From the NCBI GenBank assembly GCA_903822495.1, contig CAIJPD010000045.1, forward strand, positions 1 through 64,000: a DNA stretch of 64,000 nucleotides, in the 5' to 3' direction. Under the pieces are notes generated by a model, which was given only the letters and a program-made list of their open reading frames with translations, was not told the origin of the DNA and searched no databases. Each line of letters starts with the position of its first letter. Position 1 is the first letter of the stretch. Both the position numbers and the translations under genes were made by a program. This stretch comes from an uncultured Chloroflexota bacterium. GTDB lineage: Bacteria; Chloroflexota; Limnocylindria; Limnocylindrales; CSP1-4. This document shows positions 48,449 through 56,621 of the stretch, piece by piece.

Positions 48449-49693
48449 TCAGCGGCGGCTCCGGCCGCCGGGGCTGCTGCCCCGGCTTCGGCCGCCTGAG
48501 GCGCCGCTCTCAAATCCGCCACCGCGCAGTGGTCGCGGTTCCGCATGGCGGTCCGGCACGAAGCCGTCTTCGACCGTCCACGGGATGGCGCGCTTGAGCA
48601 GCTTCTGGACGCCGCGCAGGAGGTCCGCCTCATCGATGCTGACCAGGCTGATCGCCTCACCCGTGGCGCCGGCGCGGCCCGTTCGGCCGATCCGGTGGAT
48701 GTAGTCCTGCGGCTGCCAGGGGAGCTCGTAGTTGACGACGTGCGGCAGGTCCTCGATGTCGAGGCCACGCGCGGCGACGTCCGTTGCCACCAGGACGCGG
48801 ATGTCGCCCGCCTTGAACCCGTCGAGCGCACGGGTGCGCTCCGGCTGGCTTCGGTCCGAATGGATGGCCACGGCCTCTACGCCCCGGCGGTCCAGCCACG
48901 AGGCCAGGCGCGAGGCGGCAAGCTTGGTCCGGGTGAAGACCAGGACCTGGCGCATCTCGTACTTGCGGACGAGGTGCTCGAGGAGCTCTTCCTTCCGGTC
49001 GCGGTCCACCGGGTAGACGATCTGTGCGACGGCCTCGGCGGCGGCGTTGCGCGGCGCGACCTCGACCGTCTTGGGGTCGGTGAGGATGGTGCCCGAGAGG
49101 CGCCGGATGTCCTCGGAGAAGGTCGCCGAGAACATCAGGTTCTGGCGCTTGACCGGCAGCAGCTCGATGATCCGGCGGATGTCGGGCAGGAAGCCCATGT
49201 CGAGCATCCGGTCCGCCTCGTCCATCACGAGGATCTCCACCTGGCTCAGGTTCACCGTCTTCTGGCCCACGTGGTCCAGGAGGCGACCCGGGGTGGCGAC
49301 CAGGATCTCGATCCCGGAGCGGAGCAGCTGGATCTGGGGATCCAGCGGGACGCCGCCGTACACCACGGCCGGCCTAAGCGGCACCGTGCGCCCGTAGGTC
49401 ACCACGCTCTCGTGGACCTGCACGGCCAGCTCGCGCGTGGGGACCACGATCAACGCCCGGACCGGGTGGCGCGCCGGCGAGAAGCTGGTGTTGGCGTGGC
49501 CGCGCAGACGATCCAGGATGGGGAGGACGAAGGCGGCAGTCTTGCCGGTGCCGGTCTGGGCGGCAGCCAGGACATCGTGTCCGGCGAGGACCAGTGGGAT
49601 CGCGGCCTTCTGGACCGGGGTGGGGCGTTCGTAGCCTTCCTCGGCGACGAGGCGGACGAGATCGGCCGACAGGCCGAGCGAATCGAAGGTCAA
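48449..49693 (-). CDS. rhlE: DEAD-box RNA helicase (RhlE/CsdA type)
   Basis: A 414-residue ATP-dependent RNA helicase. Motifs in order are the Q motif (YERPTPVQKAAIPLVLAG), Walker A AAQTGTGKT, PTRELA, TPGRLLDH, VMDEADRMLDMGF (DEAD), SATFS, then in the second RecA domain VATDVAARGLDI, and HRIGRTGRAG. The C terminus ends in a short Gly/Arg/Ser tail suited to RNA binding. TTG 49693 has AGGAG about 7 nt upstream and starts exactly at the conserved Phe-x-x-Leu. Likely roles are ribosome assembly or mRNA unwinding. Confidence 0.95.
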   Translation of the reverse strand: MTFDSLGLSADLVRLVAEEGYERPTPVQKAAIPLVLAGHDVLAAAQTGTGKTAAFVLPILDRLRGHANTSFSPARHPVRALIVVPTRELAVQVHESVVTYGRTVPLRPAVVYGGVPLDPQIQLLRSGIEILVATPGRLLDHVGQKTVNLSQVEILVMDEADRMLDMGFLPDIRRIIELLPVKRQNLMFSATFSEDIRRLSGTILTDPKTVEVAPRNAAAEAVAQIVYPVDRDRKEELLEHLVRKYEMRQVLVFTRTKLAASRLASWLDRRGVEAVAIHSDRSQPERTRALDGFKAGDIRVLVATDVAARGLDIEDLPHVVNYELPWQPQDYIHRIGRTGRAGATGEAISLVSIDEADLLRGVQKLLKRAIPWTVEDGFVPDRHAEPRPLRGGGFESGASGGRSRGSSPGGRSRR

Positions 49694-49809
49694 GCGTTGC
49701 TCCTGTGCGCTCCGGGATGGAGGAGCGGGCCACGGTCACCGTCACCGGTGGGATCGGATCGACGGGCGGGCCGTCGCGAGCATAGCGGAAATGCGGGGTC
49801 GGCCATGGG

Positions 49810-49815
49810 TACCAT
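49810..49815 (+). promoter_or_regulatory. -10-like element of ybaK-like gene
   Basis: TACCAT with a 7-nt spacer to ATG 49823. Confidence 0.5.
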
Positions 49816-49822
49816 CCGGCAC

Positions 49823-50326
49823 ATGCCGAGCGTGGGGACCCGGGCGGTCGAGGCGGTGCGCCAGTCCGGGGTGCCCCATGCCCTCCACGAGTACGAGCTG
49901 CCCGAGAAGGCCGGGCGCGAGCGGGACGCGCGTCCCGCGTACGGCCTCGAGACGGCGACGGTGCTGGGCGTGGACCCGGAGCGGCTCTTCAAGACCCTGG
50001 TCGTGCTGGTGGACGGGACGCCGTGGCTGGCGATGGTGCCCGTGTCGCGTGAGCTGGACCTGGGCGCCCTGGCCGCCGTGGCCGGGGGTCGGCGCGCGGT
50101 GCTGGCGGATCCCGCCGTGGCGGAGAAGCTCACCGGGTACCAGGTCGGGGGCATCAGCCCCCTCGGGACGCGGCGGGCCCTGCCGGTCGTGCTCGACGAG
50201 GAGGCGGTCTTGTTCGGGTCGATCCTGTGCTCCGCCGGTCGGCGGGGCCTGCAGGTGGAGCTGGCCCCGGACGACCTCGTCCGCCTGACCGACGCCCGGC
50301 TCGCCGCGATCGCCCGGGAGCGCTAG
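49823..50326 (+). CDS. ybaK: YbaK/EbsC-type Cys-tRNA(Pro) deacylase
   Basis: A 167-residue trans-editing protein that hydrolyses mischarged Cys-tRNA(Pro). The fold signature is visible: PERLFKTLVVLVDG with the essential Lys, GYQVGGISPLGTRRALPVVLDE with the Gly-Gly-Ile-Ser-Pro loop, and ILCSAGRRGLQVELAPDDLV. Length matches YbaK (159). ATG 49823 follows a TACCAT element; a very long frame reaching back to 48545 is the shadow of the helicase gene. It stands alone, divergent from the helicase. Confidence 0.92.
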   Translation: MPSVGTRAVEAVRQSGVPHALHEYELPEKAGRERDARPAYGLETATVLGVDPERLFKTLVVLVDGTPWLAMVPVSRELDLGALAAVAGGRRAVLADPAVAEKLTGYQVGGISPLGTRRALPVVLDEEAVLFGSILCSAGRRGLQVELAPDDLVRLTDARLAAIARER

Positions 50327-50361
50327 CGGTGCGCCGGGGCGCGGCGCCTCGTCGGCTGCGC

Positions 50362-50367
50362 TAGCCT
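50362..50367 (+). promoter_or_regulatory. -10-like element of MFS gene
   Basis: TAGCCT with an 8-nt spacer to ATG 50376. Confidence 0.4.
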
Positions 50368-50375
50368 TCGGCTCG

Positions 50376-51641
50376 ATGTCCAACCTGACCGCCGCCGCCC
50401 CTGGGCCGGCCTCCACCCCCACCTCGGCTCCAGCCCTCCCGCACGCCCCGACCACGCTCCGCGGCACCATCCCCGCCATCGCCGCACTCTTCCTGGTGGC
50501 GCTGGCGCTCCGGCCCCAGATCGTCGTGATCGGCCCGCTCCTCCCGACCATCCGCGAGAGCCTCAACGTCCCCTTCGGCGTCGCGGGCCTCCTGACCACC
50601 ATCCCTGTCCTGTGCCTGGGCCTGTTCGCGCCCGTGGGTCCGTGGCTGGGGATGAAGCTGGGCCCGAGGCTCGCGCTCGGGCTGTGCGTCGTGATCACCG
50701 TCGTCTTCGGGGTCGCCCGAACGCTTGCCCCGGAGGCGTGGCAGATCCTCCTGCTGACCTTCGGGGCCGGTGCGGGGATGGGTATGGCGGGCCCGCTGCT
50801 CAGCATCTCCGTCCGCCTCCGTGCCCCCAACCGTCCAGGGCTGGCGACTGGCGCGTACGCGGCCGGCTTCGTGGTGGGCAGCTCGTTGGCCGCCCTCCTC
50901 GCGATCCCCCTGGAGACCACGCTGGGCGGTGCCTCGGGCGATTGGCGCCACTCCCTGCTGCTGGTCGCGCTGGCGGGCACCTTCTCGCTGGTGGCCTGGT
51001 TGGCCCTCCTGCCGCCCGATGCCCCCAGCGAGCACGTGGACAGCCGTCCCCGCGCGCTGCCCTGGCGCCGGCCCATCGCCTGGGGGCTGGTCGCGGTCTT
51101 TGGGCTCCAGTCGATCATCTACTTCGGCGCCCAGACCTGGCTGCCCAACATCTACGTCGAGCGCGGCTGGGATCCCACGGCGGCCGGCAGCCTCGTCGGC
51201 GTGCTCAACACCGCCTCGATCGCCGGCACGTTCGGCGCCCCGCTCATCGCCGACCGGTGGGGGAGCCGGCGTCAGCAGCTCCTGGTCATCGCCGCGATGA
51301 AGATCGTCGGCCTGCTGGGCGTCATCCTGGTGCCCGACTACGGCTTCTTCTGGGCCGCATTCCTCGGCCTTGCGGTGGGTGGCGTCTTCCCGCTGGTGCT
51401 GATCCTGCCGGTGGACGTGGCGGAGAAGCCGGGTGACATCGGCGCGGCGGCGGCGCTCATGCTGCTGGGCGGCTACATGCTCTCGTCGGTCGGCCCGGCC
51501 TCGCTGGGGGTGGTCCGAGATGTGACCGGCGACTTTGGGGCGGTGCTCTGGGCCCTGGTGGGGCTGACGGTCATCTTCGCGGCGGCGTCGTGGCGGCTGT
51601 CGCCCGAACGCCTGCGCCGGGGGCTTGGCACGCACGCCTGA
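50376..51641 (+). CDS. MFS transporter, CynX/NimT type
   Basis: A 421-residue permease with about 12 hydrophobic helices. After a 35-residue Pro/Ala tail, the first helix and loop AALFLVALALRPQIVVIGPLLPTIRESLNV match the cyanate/nitroimidazole (CynX/NimT) branch of the major facilitator superfamily. A second repeat begins near LVAVFGLQSIIYFGAQTWLPNIYVERGWDP, also typical. It probably exports or imports a small organic anion. ATG 50376 lies 49 nt after the ybaK stop with its own hexamer. Substrate is not deducible. Confidence 0.86.
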   Translation: MSNLTAAAPGPASTPTSAPALPHAPTTLRGTIPAIAALFLVALALRPQIVVIGPLLPTIRESLNVPFGVAGLLTTIPVLCLGLFAPVGPWLGMKLGPRLALGLCVVITVVFGVARTLAPEAWQILLLTFGAGAGMGMAGPLLSISVRLRAPNRPGLATGAYAAGFVVGSSLAALLAIPLETTLGGASGDWRHSLLLVALAGTFSLVAWLALLPPDAPSEHVDSRPRALPWRRPIAWGLVAVFGLQSIIYFGAQTWLPNIYVERGWDPTAAGSLVGVLNTASIAGTFGAPLIADRWGSRRQQLLVIAAMKIVGLLGVILVPDYGFFWAAFLGLAVGGVFPLVLILPVDVAEKPGDIGAAAALMLLGGYMLSSVGPASLGVVRDVTGDFGAVLWALVGLTVIFAAASWRLSPERLRRGLGTHA

Positions 51642-51736
51642 CGCCAGCGCTGGCACCCGCCCGGGTGGTCAGCGTGCCAGTCCGTCGACCACCCGGCGGA
51701 CGTCCCGGTTCGCAGGCGCGCACCGGTGCTCCGCGC

Positions 51737-51742
51737 TACCAT
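51737..51742 (+). promoter_or_regulatory. -10-like element of HhH-GPD gene
   Basis: TACCAT with a 7-nt spacer to ATG 51750. Confidence 0.5.
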
Positions 51743-51749
51743 CGGCCGC

Positions 51750-52319
51750 ATGCCAGCAGATCAGCTGCCCTACACGGGCGATCCCCAAGCCGACCGGCTC
51801 AATGCCACCAACCCACTCGCGCTCCTGATCGGATTCGCGCTCGATCAGCAGATCACCCTCCAGAAGGCGTTCGCCGGTCCGCGGGACCTGCAGCAGCGGA
51901 TCGGTCACCTGGATGCGGCCACGATCGCGGCGATGGACCCGGCCAGGCTGGACGAGGTCTTCCGCGAGCGCCCCGCGCTGCATCGCTTCCCCGGCGCCAT
52001 GGCCGGCAAGGTCCAGCAGCTGTGCGCCACCATCGCCGAGCAGTACGACAACGACGCGGGCCGGGTCTGGCGTGATGCCGCCAGCGGCAAGGAGATCCGA
52101 GATCGGATCCTGGGCCTGCCGGGCTTCGGCGAGATGAAGGCCATGACGCTCCTGGCGGTGCTCAGCAAGCAGTTGGGTGTCAACCCGCCCGGCATGGCCG
52201 ACGTGCTGCCAACGCACCCCACGCTCGGGGACGCGGGCACGCCCGACGCCGTCGCCGCGTACCAGGCCGCGAAGCGGGCCCGCAAGGCCGAGCTGCGCGC
52301 CCAGGGTCAGCGGGCCTGA
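51750..52319 (+). CDS. HhH-GPD-type base excision repair protein
   Basis: A 189-residue protein matching the short HhH-GPD family common in high-GC bacteria. LALLIGFALDQQITLQKAFAGP forms the first helices, and the helix-hairpin-helix is visible at ILGLPGFGEMKAMTLLAVLSKQLG. The region AMDPARLDEVFRERPALHRFPGAMAGKVQQL lies between. Canonical glycosylases carry Lys or Asp after the HhH; here the following segment is GVNPPGMADVLP, so catalytic ability is unclear. ATG 51750 is supported by the TACCAT element. Probably repairs damaged bases. Confidence 0.84.
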   Translation: MPADQLPYTGDPQADRLNATNPLALLIGFALDQQITLQKAFAGPRDLQQRIGHLDAATIAAMDPARLDEVFRERPALHRFPGAMAGKVQQLCATIAEQYDNDAGRVWRDAASGKEIRDRILGLPGFGEMKAMTLLAVLSKQLGVNPPGMADVLPTHPTLGDAGTPDAVAAYQAAKRARKAELRAQGQRA

Positions 52320-52435
52320 CCACCACGGGGAAGCCCGCACCCGTTCCTGACCCCGGGCCGGGTCCCGGTCAGGGTCTGGAGCCCGTCCGCGAGCCCGTTC
52401 GGAAGCCCGCGCCGAGGCGGCAGCGCAAGTTCTCC

Positions 52436-53059
52436 ATGCCGGAGAGCCACGACCCGCGCGTCAACGACGCCATCGCGGCGTTCCTGGACGGCCCCGCGCG
52501 AACCGCCGCGATCCCGGCGGTCCCGCCCGCGCCGGTGCCTTCACCCGCGCCGGCACCCGCGACTCCCGCCGTCGCGCGTCGCCCGGCGGATTCGGCCCTC
52601 ATTGCCCGCCGCGGCCAGGTGCGCCCGGGCGGCCCGCCAGCCATCGACAGCCGCGCGGACTGGAACGTCGCCCTCCACCTGGAGGACTCACGCTTCGAGC
52701 GATACGGCCGGCCGGTGGCCGTGGTGGTGATTGACGCCCTGCCGTACGACCGCACGGGGCGACAGCCGGCGCGCTCGATGGTGGATGGGCTGGCCGCGCA
52801 GCTGACCCGTGTGCTCCGAGGCACGATGCGCGAGACAGACCGCCTCACCAGGGTCACCGCCAACCGGTTCCAGGTCCTACTCCCGGAGACCACCTTCGAC
52901 GCCGCCTGCCTGTACGCCGAGCGCGCGCAGATCGACGGCGAGCGCGAGGCCACGCGCGGGACGCTGGGACTCTGGCTGCGCGCCGCCGTGGGGACACCGG
53001 GCCGCGGGGTCTCGCTGGTCGGGGCGCTGGCCCGCGCGGAGGGGGAGCTCGACCGCTAG
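52436..53059 (+). CDS. degenerate GGDEF-domain-like protein
   Basis: A 207-residue protein. The first 75 residues are Pro/Ala-rich. The rest follows a diguanylate-cyclase outline: DWNVALHLEDSRFERYGRPVAVVVIDA for the first strand and D-loop, LTRVLRGTMRETDRLTRVTANRFQVLLPETTFDAACLYAERAQ for the hairpin and helix, where GGDEF is expected but TANRF is found. The fold may therefore be kept without cyclase activity. ATG 52436 is the only usable start; the region before it is open in frame without a start codon. It follows the HhH-GPD gene by 116 nt. It may bind a nucleotide or a partner protein. Confidence 0.55.
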   Translation: MPESHDPRVNDAIAAFLDGPARTAAIPAVPPAPVPSPAPAPATPAVARRPADSALIARRGQVRPGGPPAIDSRADWNVALHLEDSRFERYGRPVAVVVIDALPYDRTGRQPARSMVDGLAAQLTRVLRGTMRETDRLTRVTANRFQVLLPETTFDAACLYAERAQIDGEREATRGTLGLWLRAAVGTPGRGVSLVGALARAEGELDR

Positions 53060-53170
53060 GAGGTCGAAGCCGTCCGTCCCGTCGCCACCGCGCCCGTCCG
53101 CTCGTCCGTTCGTCCCGTTCGCAAGCCCGGCCTTCGACCTCGGCGCCCGCGGTCGCCGTCTGCCGCACGC

Positions 53171-53199
53171 TGGACAGTCGTTGCGCAGACAACTATGAT
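53171..53199 (+). promoter_or_regulatory. promoter of pirin gene with overlapping inverted repeat
   Basis: TGGACA (53171-53176), a 17-nt spacer and TATGAT (53194-53199): the best sigma-70-type promoter in the window. An imperfect inverted repeat AGTNGT-N7-ACNACT lies across the spacer and could be an operator of a MarR/HxlR-type regulator. The leader is about 50 nt with CGAGGAG before ATG 53255. Confidence 0.7.
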
Positions 53200-53254
53200 C
53201 TGATCACGGCCGGCACGACAACGCGCCGCCCCGCAGCTGCCGATCGAGGAGCCC

Positions 53255-54250
53255 ATGCCCGCCGTCACCGTCCCCGACCTCCTCGTCCTCCCGCGCATTC
53301 CGCGCCCGGACGTGACCGCTCGACAGCGTCCGGTCGGGCAGATCATCACCGCCCAGACCACGTTCGAGGGCGCGGGCTTCCCCGTTCGCCGCCCATTCCC
53401 CGGGCCCTATGGCAACATCGCGGACCCGTTCCTCCTCCTCGACGAGATGGGCGAGGTCAAGTACGGCCCCAACGAGGCCAAGGGCGCGCCGTGGCATCCA
53501 CACCGCGGCTTCGAGACCGTCACGTACATGATTGACGGGGAGTTGCGCCACACGGATTCCAACGGCGGCGGCGGGGTGATCCGGGACGGCGCGACGCAGT
53601 GGATGACGGCCGGCGCCGGGATCCTGCACGACGAGATGCCCACCGACGCGATCTACCGGTCGGGCGGACTCTTCCACGGCGTGCAGCTCTGGGTCAACCT
53701 GCCGGCCGCGCAGAAGTTCGCGCCGCCGCGCTACCAGGACATCCGGCCGGACCGGCTCGTCCTCCTCACCTCCGCCGATGGCGGGACGCTGATCCGGGTC
53801 ATCGCCGGCGCGTTCGCCGGGCATGCCGGGCCGGGGATGACGTACACGCCCATCTCCTACGCCCACGCGACGCTGGCGCCGGGCGCGCAGTTGGACGTCC
53901 CCTGGGAGCCTTCCTACAACGCCCTCGTCTACGTGATGCGCGGGCACGGGACGGTGGGCGCCGGGGCCGATGAGCGGCTGATCCGCGACGGGCAGCTCGC
54001 GGTCTTTGGGCCGGGCGATGCGCTGACGGTGTCGGCATCGGCGGGCCTGCGGGCCGATGGGCTGGTCCCGGAACTGGAGGTGCTGCTGCTGGGCGGCCGC
54101 CCCATCGGCGAGCCCGTGGTGAGCTACGGCCCGTTCGTGATGAACACGCGCGAGGAGATCATCCAGGCGATCCAGGACTACCAGTCGGGGAAGATGGGCG
54201 TGGTCCCGGCGCGCCACCTCTCGCCGGAGATGGGCGAGCCGCGCGGCTGA
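53255..54250 (+). CDS. pirin-family bicupin protein
   Basis: A 331-residue double-cupin protein. The metal site is readable: WHPHRGFETVTYMIDGELRH supplies two His, and GAGILHDEMP the third His and the Glu. The second cupin covers about residues 180-290 without metal ligands. Bacterial pirins act as quercetinases or bind partner enzymes; this member's role is not known. Compared with many pirins (about 290 residues) it has an extra N-terminal 30 residues. ATG 53255 has CGAGGAG upstream, and its strong promoter suggests induction. Confidence 0.9.
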   Translation: MPAVTVPDLLVLPRIPRPDVTARQRPVGQIITAQTTFEGAGFPVRRPFPGPYGNIADPFLLLDEMGEVKYGPNEAKGAPWHPHRGFETVTYMIDGELRHTDSNGGGGVIRDGATQWMTAGAGILHDEMPTDAIYRSGGLFHGVQLWVNLPAAQKFAPPRYQDIRPDRLVLLTSADGGTLIRVIAGAFAGHAGPGMTYTPISYAHATLAPGAQLDVPWEPSYNALVYVMRGHGTVGAGADERLIRDGQLAVFGPGDALTVSASAGLRADGLVPELEVLLLGGRPIGEPVVSYGPFVMNTREEIIQAIQDYQSGKMGVVPARHLSPEMGEPRG

Positions 54251-54343
54251 CCAACAGGCGGACCAGGTTCAGCCCGTGAAGGCCGGTCGGCGGCGCGCCG
54301 CGGCCCCCGCGCCGAGCCGGGTCCGCCGCGGCACCCCGAAACC

Positions 54344-55204
54344 CTAGCCCAGCTCCGCGCCCCCGTTCCCCGGCCCGCCCTGTTCGCGCAGGAAGCGCTC
54401 GATGTCCGAGATCAGGTCGTCCCCGGAGGGGAGCCGCGCCTCGTCGACCATGGCCTCCAGGCGCGACACGTAGTCGCGCGTCGTGTCGTCGGCCGCGGCG
54501 GCCGCGGAGAGACGGACCAGCATCGCGTCCGCCTCGCCCTGCAGCCCGGACGTGTCGATCTCCTCCGCGAGATGCCGTTCCATCGTCTTGAGCAGCTCAA
54601 CGGCTGCGAGCGGGTACGGGCCGGACACGTAGTGCGGGATCTGCGCGAAGTAGCCCACCGCCGGAATACCCGATGTGGCAACGGCGATGTCGATGACGCT
54701 GATCGCCGCCGCGGGGACCCGGAGCAGCCCCGTTGGCCCCGGGTTCACGCTGGCGCGCAGCAGCCCCCGCCGCGATTCCGTGCCCATCACCGGCACGGGC
54801 CGCGTGTGCGGAACCGCCGCGGGGATGGCCCCCAGCGAGATCCACTCCGCGACGCCAAGGCTCTGTGCCAGCTCCACCAGGTCGTCCGACAGCTCCTTCC
54901 AGCGGAAGTCCGGCTCGGGGCCGGTCAGGACCAGCAGGTCGCGATCTCCCAGGCGGCGGTGGCGGATCTGGAGCGCCGGCCAGTCCAGGGTGCCGGGGCG
55001 CCCGCTCATGATGTGGAGCGTGGGCCGGCGGGCGCGGTAGTCGTAGACGAGGTCCGGGTTGAACGTGGCCACCGGGTCGCCATCACCGGCGAGCTGCGCG
55101 GCCGCGCTGGTGGCCGCGGAGCCGGCATCGACCCACCCGTCCAGCGCGGCGATCATGGTCGGGGCGATGAGTTCGTGCGAGCCGTGGAGGCGATAGAGCG
55201 GCAT
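54344..55204 (-). CDS. PAC2-family protein (proteasome assembly chaperone-like)
   Basis: A 286-residue protein of the PAC2/DUF75 family. LIAPTMIAALDGWVDAGSAATSAAAQL at the start and the LLVLTGPEPDFRWKELSDDLVELAQSLGV segment are characteristic. VISVIDIAVATSGIPAVGYFAQIPHYVSGPYPLAAVELLKTMERHL follows. In actinobacteria such proteins accompany proteasomes; here no proteasome gene is adjacent. ATG 55204 is set by TATCCT exactly 6 nt upstream. The helical C-terminal tail (YVSRLEAMVDEARLP) suggests oligomer contacts. Confidence 0.85.
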   Translation of the reverse strand: MPLYRLHGSHELIAPTMIAALDGWVDAGSAATSAAAQLAGDGDPVATFNPDLVYDYRARRPTLHIMSGRPGTLDWPALQIRHRRLGDRDLLVLTGPEPDFRWKELSDDLVELAQSLGVAEWISLGAIPAAVPHTRPVPVMGTESRRGLLRASVNPGPTGLLRVPAAAISVIDIAVATSGIPAVGYFAQIPHYVSGPYPLAAVELLKTMERHLAEEIDTSGLQGEADAMLVRLSAAAAADDTTRDYVSRLEAMVDEARLPSGDDLISDIERFLREQGGPGNGGAELG

Positions 55205-55210
55205 CGCGAG

Positions 55211-55216
55211 AGGATA
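55211..55216 (-). promoter_or_regulatory. -10-like element of PAC2 gene (leaderless)
   Basis: TATCCT on the minus strand, 6 nt before ATG 55204. Confidence 0.55.
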
Positions 55217-55289
55217 CGGCACACCGCCGCCATTGCGGTTGGCCGAGGGTGGCGGCCGCGCCGGACCTCGCTTTGCGCCGCCTTCGCGC

Positions 55290-56123
55290 CTATCCCTCCC
55301 CGGGCAGCCGGCAGAGGATCTCGCCGTGCGGCACGGTGAACCACCCGTCCGGCGCCGCCGCCCAGCGCCGCCACGCATCCGCGATTCGCTCCAGCGCCGC
55401 GGCATCCGCGAATCCCAAGGCCACGGCCTGCTCCGCGAACGTCGATGCCGTCACTCGCTCAGCCCACGTCCCGCCCCACCACGCGCGATCCTCGGGCGAG
55501 TCGAACCGCCAGGCCGACGAGCTCGCAGTAACGTCCGCGAACCCCGCCTCCCGCGCCCAGCCCACCAGGAACCGGCCGGCATTCGGCTCGCCGCCCGCGC
55601 TTCGGGCGATCCGGTCGTACAGCTGGAGCCACCCGTCCAGCGCCGGGTCGGCCGGCCCCCAGGCCATTCCCGAGTAGTCCGCGTCTCGCGCCGCCACCAG
55701 GCCACCCGCCCGCGCCACCCGCCCCATCTCGTGCAGCGCCCCAACCGGATCGGCCAGGTGCTGGAGCAGCTGATGGGCGTGGACGACGTCGAAGTAGCCG
55801 GCTGGGAAGGGGAGCCGGTTGGCGTTCGCGACCCCGAAGCGGACGTCGGCACCTGCGGCATCGGCGTCGGCCCGGGCCTTGTCGACCACCGCCTCGGCGA
55901 TGTCGACGCCGACGACCAGCGCCGGCGCCAGGAGCGCCGCCAGCCCAACCGTGATGGTGCCTGGCCCGCTGCCCACGTCCAGCAGGCTCATCCCCTGGTG
56001 GAGGTGGGGGAGCAGGTAGCCCGCGGAGTTCTCGGCCGTCCGCCAGCCGTGCGATCGAAGGACGCTCGCGTGATGGCCGTGGATGTAGGTGGCGCCGGCC
56101 GGGGCGGCGTTCGGGTCGCTCAT
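55290..56123 (-). CDS. class I SAM-dependent methyltransferase (UbiE-like)
   Basis: A 277-residue methyltransferase. Motif I is LLDVGSGPGTITVGLA, VVGVDIAEAVVDKAR gives the acidic residue, GVANANRLPFPAGYFDVVHAHQLLQHLADP is motif IV/V, and the His-rich start HGHHASVLRSHGWRT is a feature of a clade acting on unknown small molecules. ATG 56123 is set by TATCCT at 6-nt spacing. The gene is divergent from the PPOX gene, sharing a 47-bp control region. Substrate not deducible. Confidence 0.86.
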   Translation of the reverse strand: MSDPNAAPAGATYIHGHHASVLRSHGWRTAENSAGYLLPHLHQGMSLLDVGSGPGTITVGLAALLAPALVVGVDIAEAVVDKARADADAAGADVRFGVANANRLPFPAGYFDVVHAHQLLQHLADPVGALHEMGRVARAGGLVAARDADYSGMAWGPADPALDGWLQLYDRIARSAGGEPNAGRFLVGWAREAGFADVTASSSAWRFDSPEDRAWWGGTWAERVTASTFAEQAVALGFADAAALERIADAWRRWAAAPDGWFTVPHGEILCRLPGEG

Positions 56124-56129
56124 CGGCGA

Positions 56130-56135
56130 AGGATA
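56130..56135 (-). promoter_or_regulatory. -10-like element of methyltransferase gene (leaderless)
   Basis: TATCCT on the minus strand, 6 nt before ATG 56123. Confidence 0.55.
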
Positions 56136-56158
56136 CCGGCCTCGGACCCGGGGTTCGC

Positions 56159-56164
56159 TACCAT
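56159..56164 (+). promoter_or_regulatory. -10-like element of PPOX gene (leaderless)
   Basis: TACCAT, 6 nt before ATG 56171. It sits 23 bp from the opposing TATCCT of the methyltransferase gene, so the two promoters are nearly back to back. Confidence 0.55.
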
Positions 56165-56170
56165 CATCGG

Positions 56171-56608
56171 ATGCCGTCCGGATCACTCGCAGCCCTCCCG
56201 CCGAAGGTCCGCGCATTCCTCGAATCCGGCCCGCTCGCCCACGTCGTGACCCTCAGCGCGGACGGCTCCCCGCAGGTCAGCATCGCGTGGGTCGGCATCG
56301 AGGCGGACGAGATCGTCATCGGCAGCATGTTCGACCAGCCCAAGCTGCGGAACCTGCGTCGCGACCCGCGCGTCGCGCTCAGCTTTGACGCGCCCGGCCG
56401 CACGGACGACGGCCTCGACCATTACCTGGTCCTCCACGGCCGCGCCCGGCTCACCGATGGCGGGGCGCCCCAGCTGCTGGGACAACTCGCGAGGCGCTAC
56501 CTGGGCCCCGACGCGGCCTTCCCGGCGATGCCGGATCCGCCGGGCGGCTGGGTGATCCGGATCACGGTCGAGCGCATGGTCGGGATCGGCGACTGGCGGG
56601 AGGCGTAG
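56171..56608 (+). CDS. PPOX-class flavin/F420-dependent oxidoreductase
   Basis: A 145-residue split-barrel flavoprotein of the pyridoxamine-phosphate-oxidase-like family. GPLAHVVTLSADGSPQVSIAWVGIEADEIVIGSM and the basic QPKLRNLRRDPRVALSFD are the family motifs; the Lys/Arg cluster binds the cofactor phosphate. YLVLHGRARLTDGGAPQL follows. The group uses F420 or FMN; I cannot tell which from sequence. ATG 56171 is fixed by TACCAT at 6-nt spacing. It ends 14 nt from the convergent alcohol dehydrogenase gene. Confidence 0.86.
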   Translation: MPSGSLAALPPKVRAFLESGPLAHVVTLSADGSPQVSIAWVGIEADEIVIGSMFDQPKLRNLRRDPRVALSFDAPGRTDDGLDHYLVLHGRARLTDGGAPQLLGQLARRYLGPDAAFPAMPDPPGGWVIRITVERMVGIGDWREA

Positions 56609-56621
56609 GGCCGGCCGCCGC

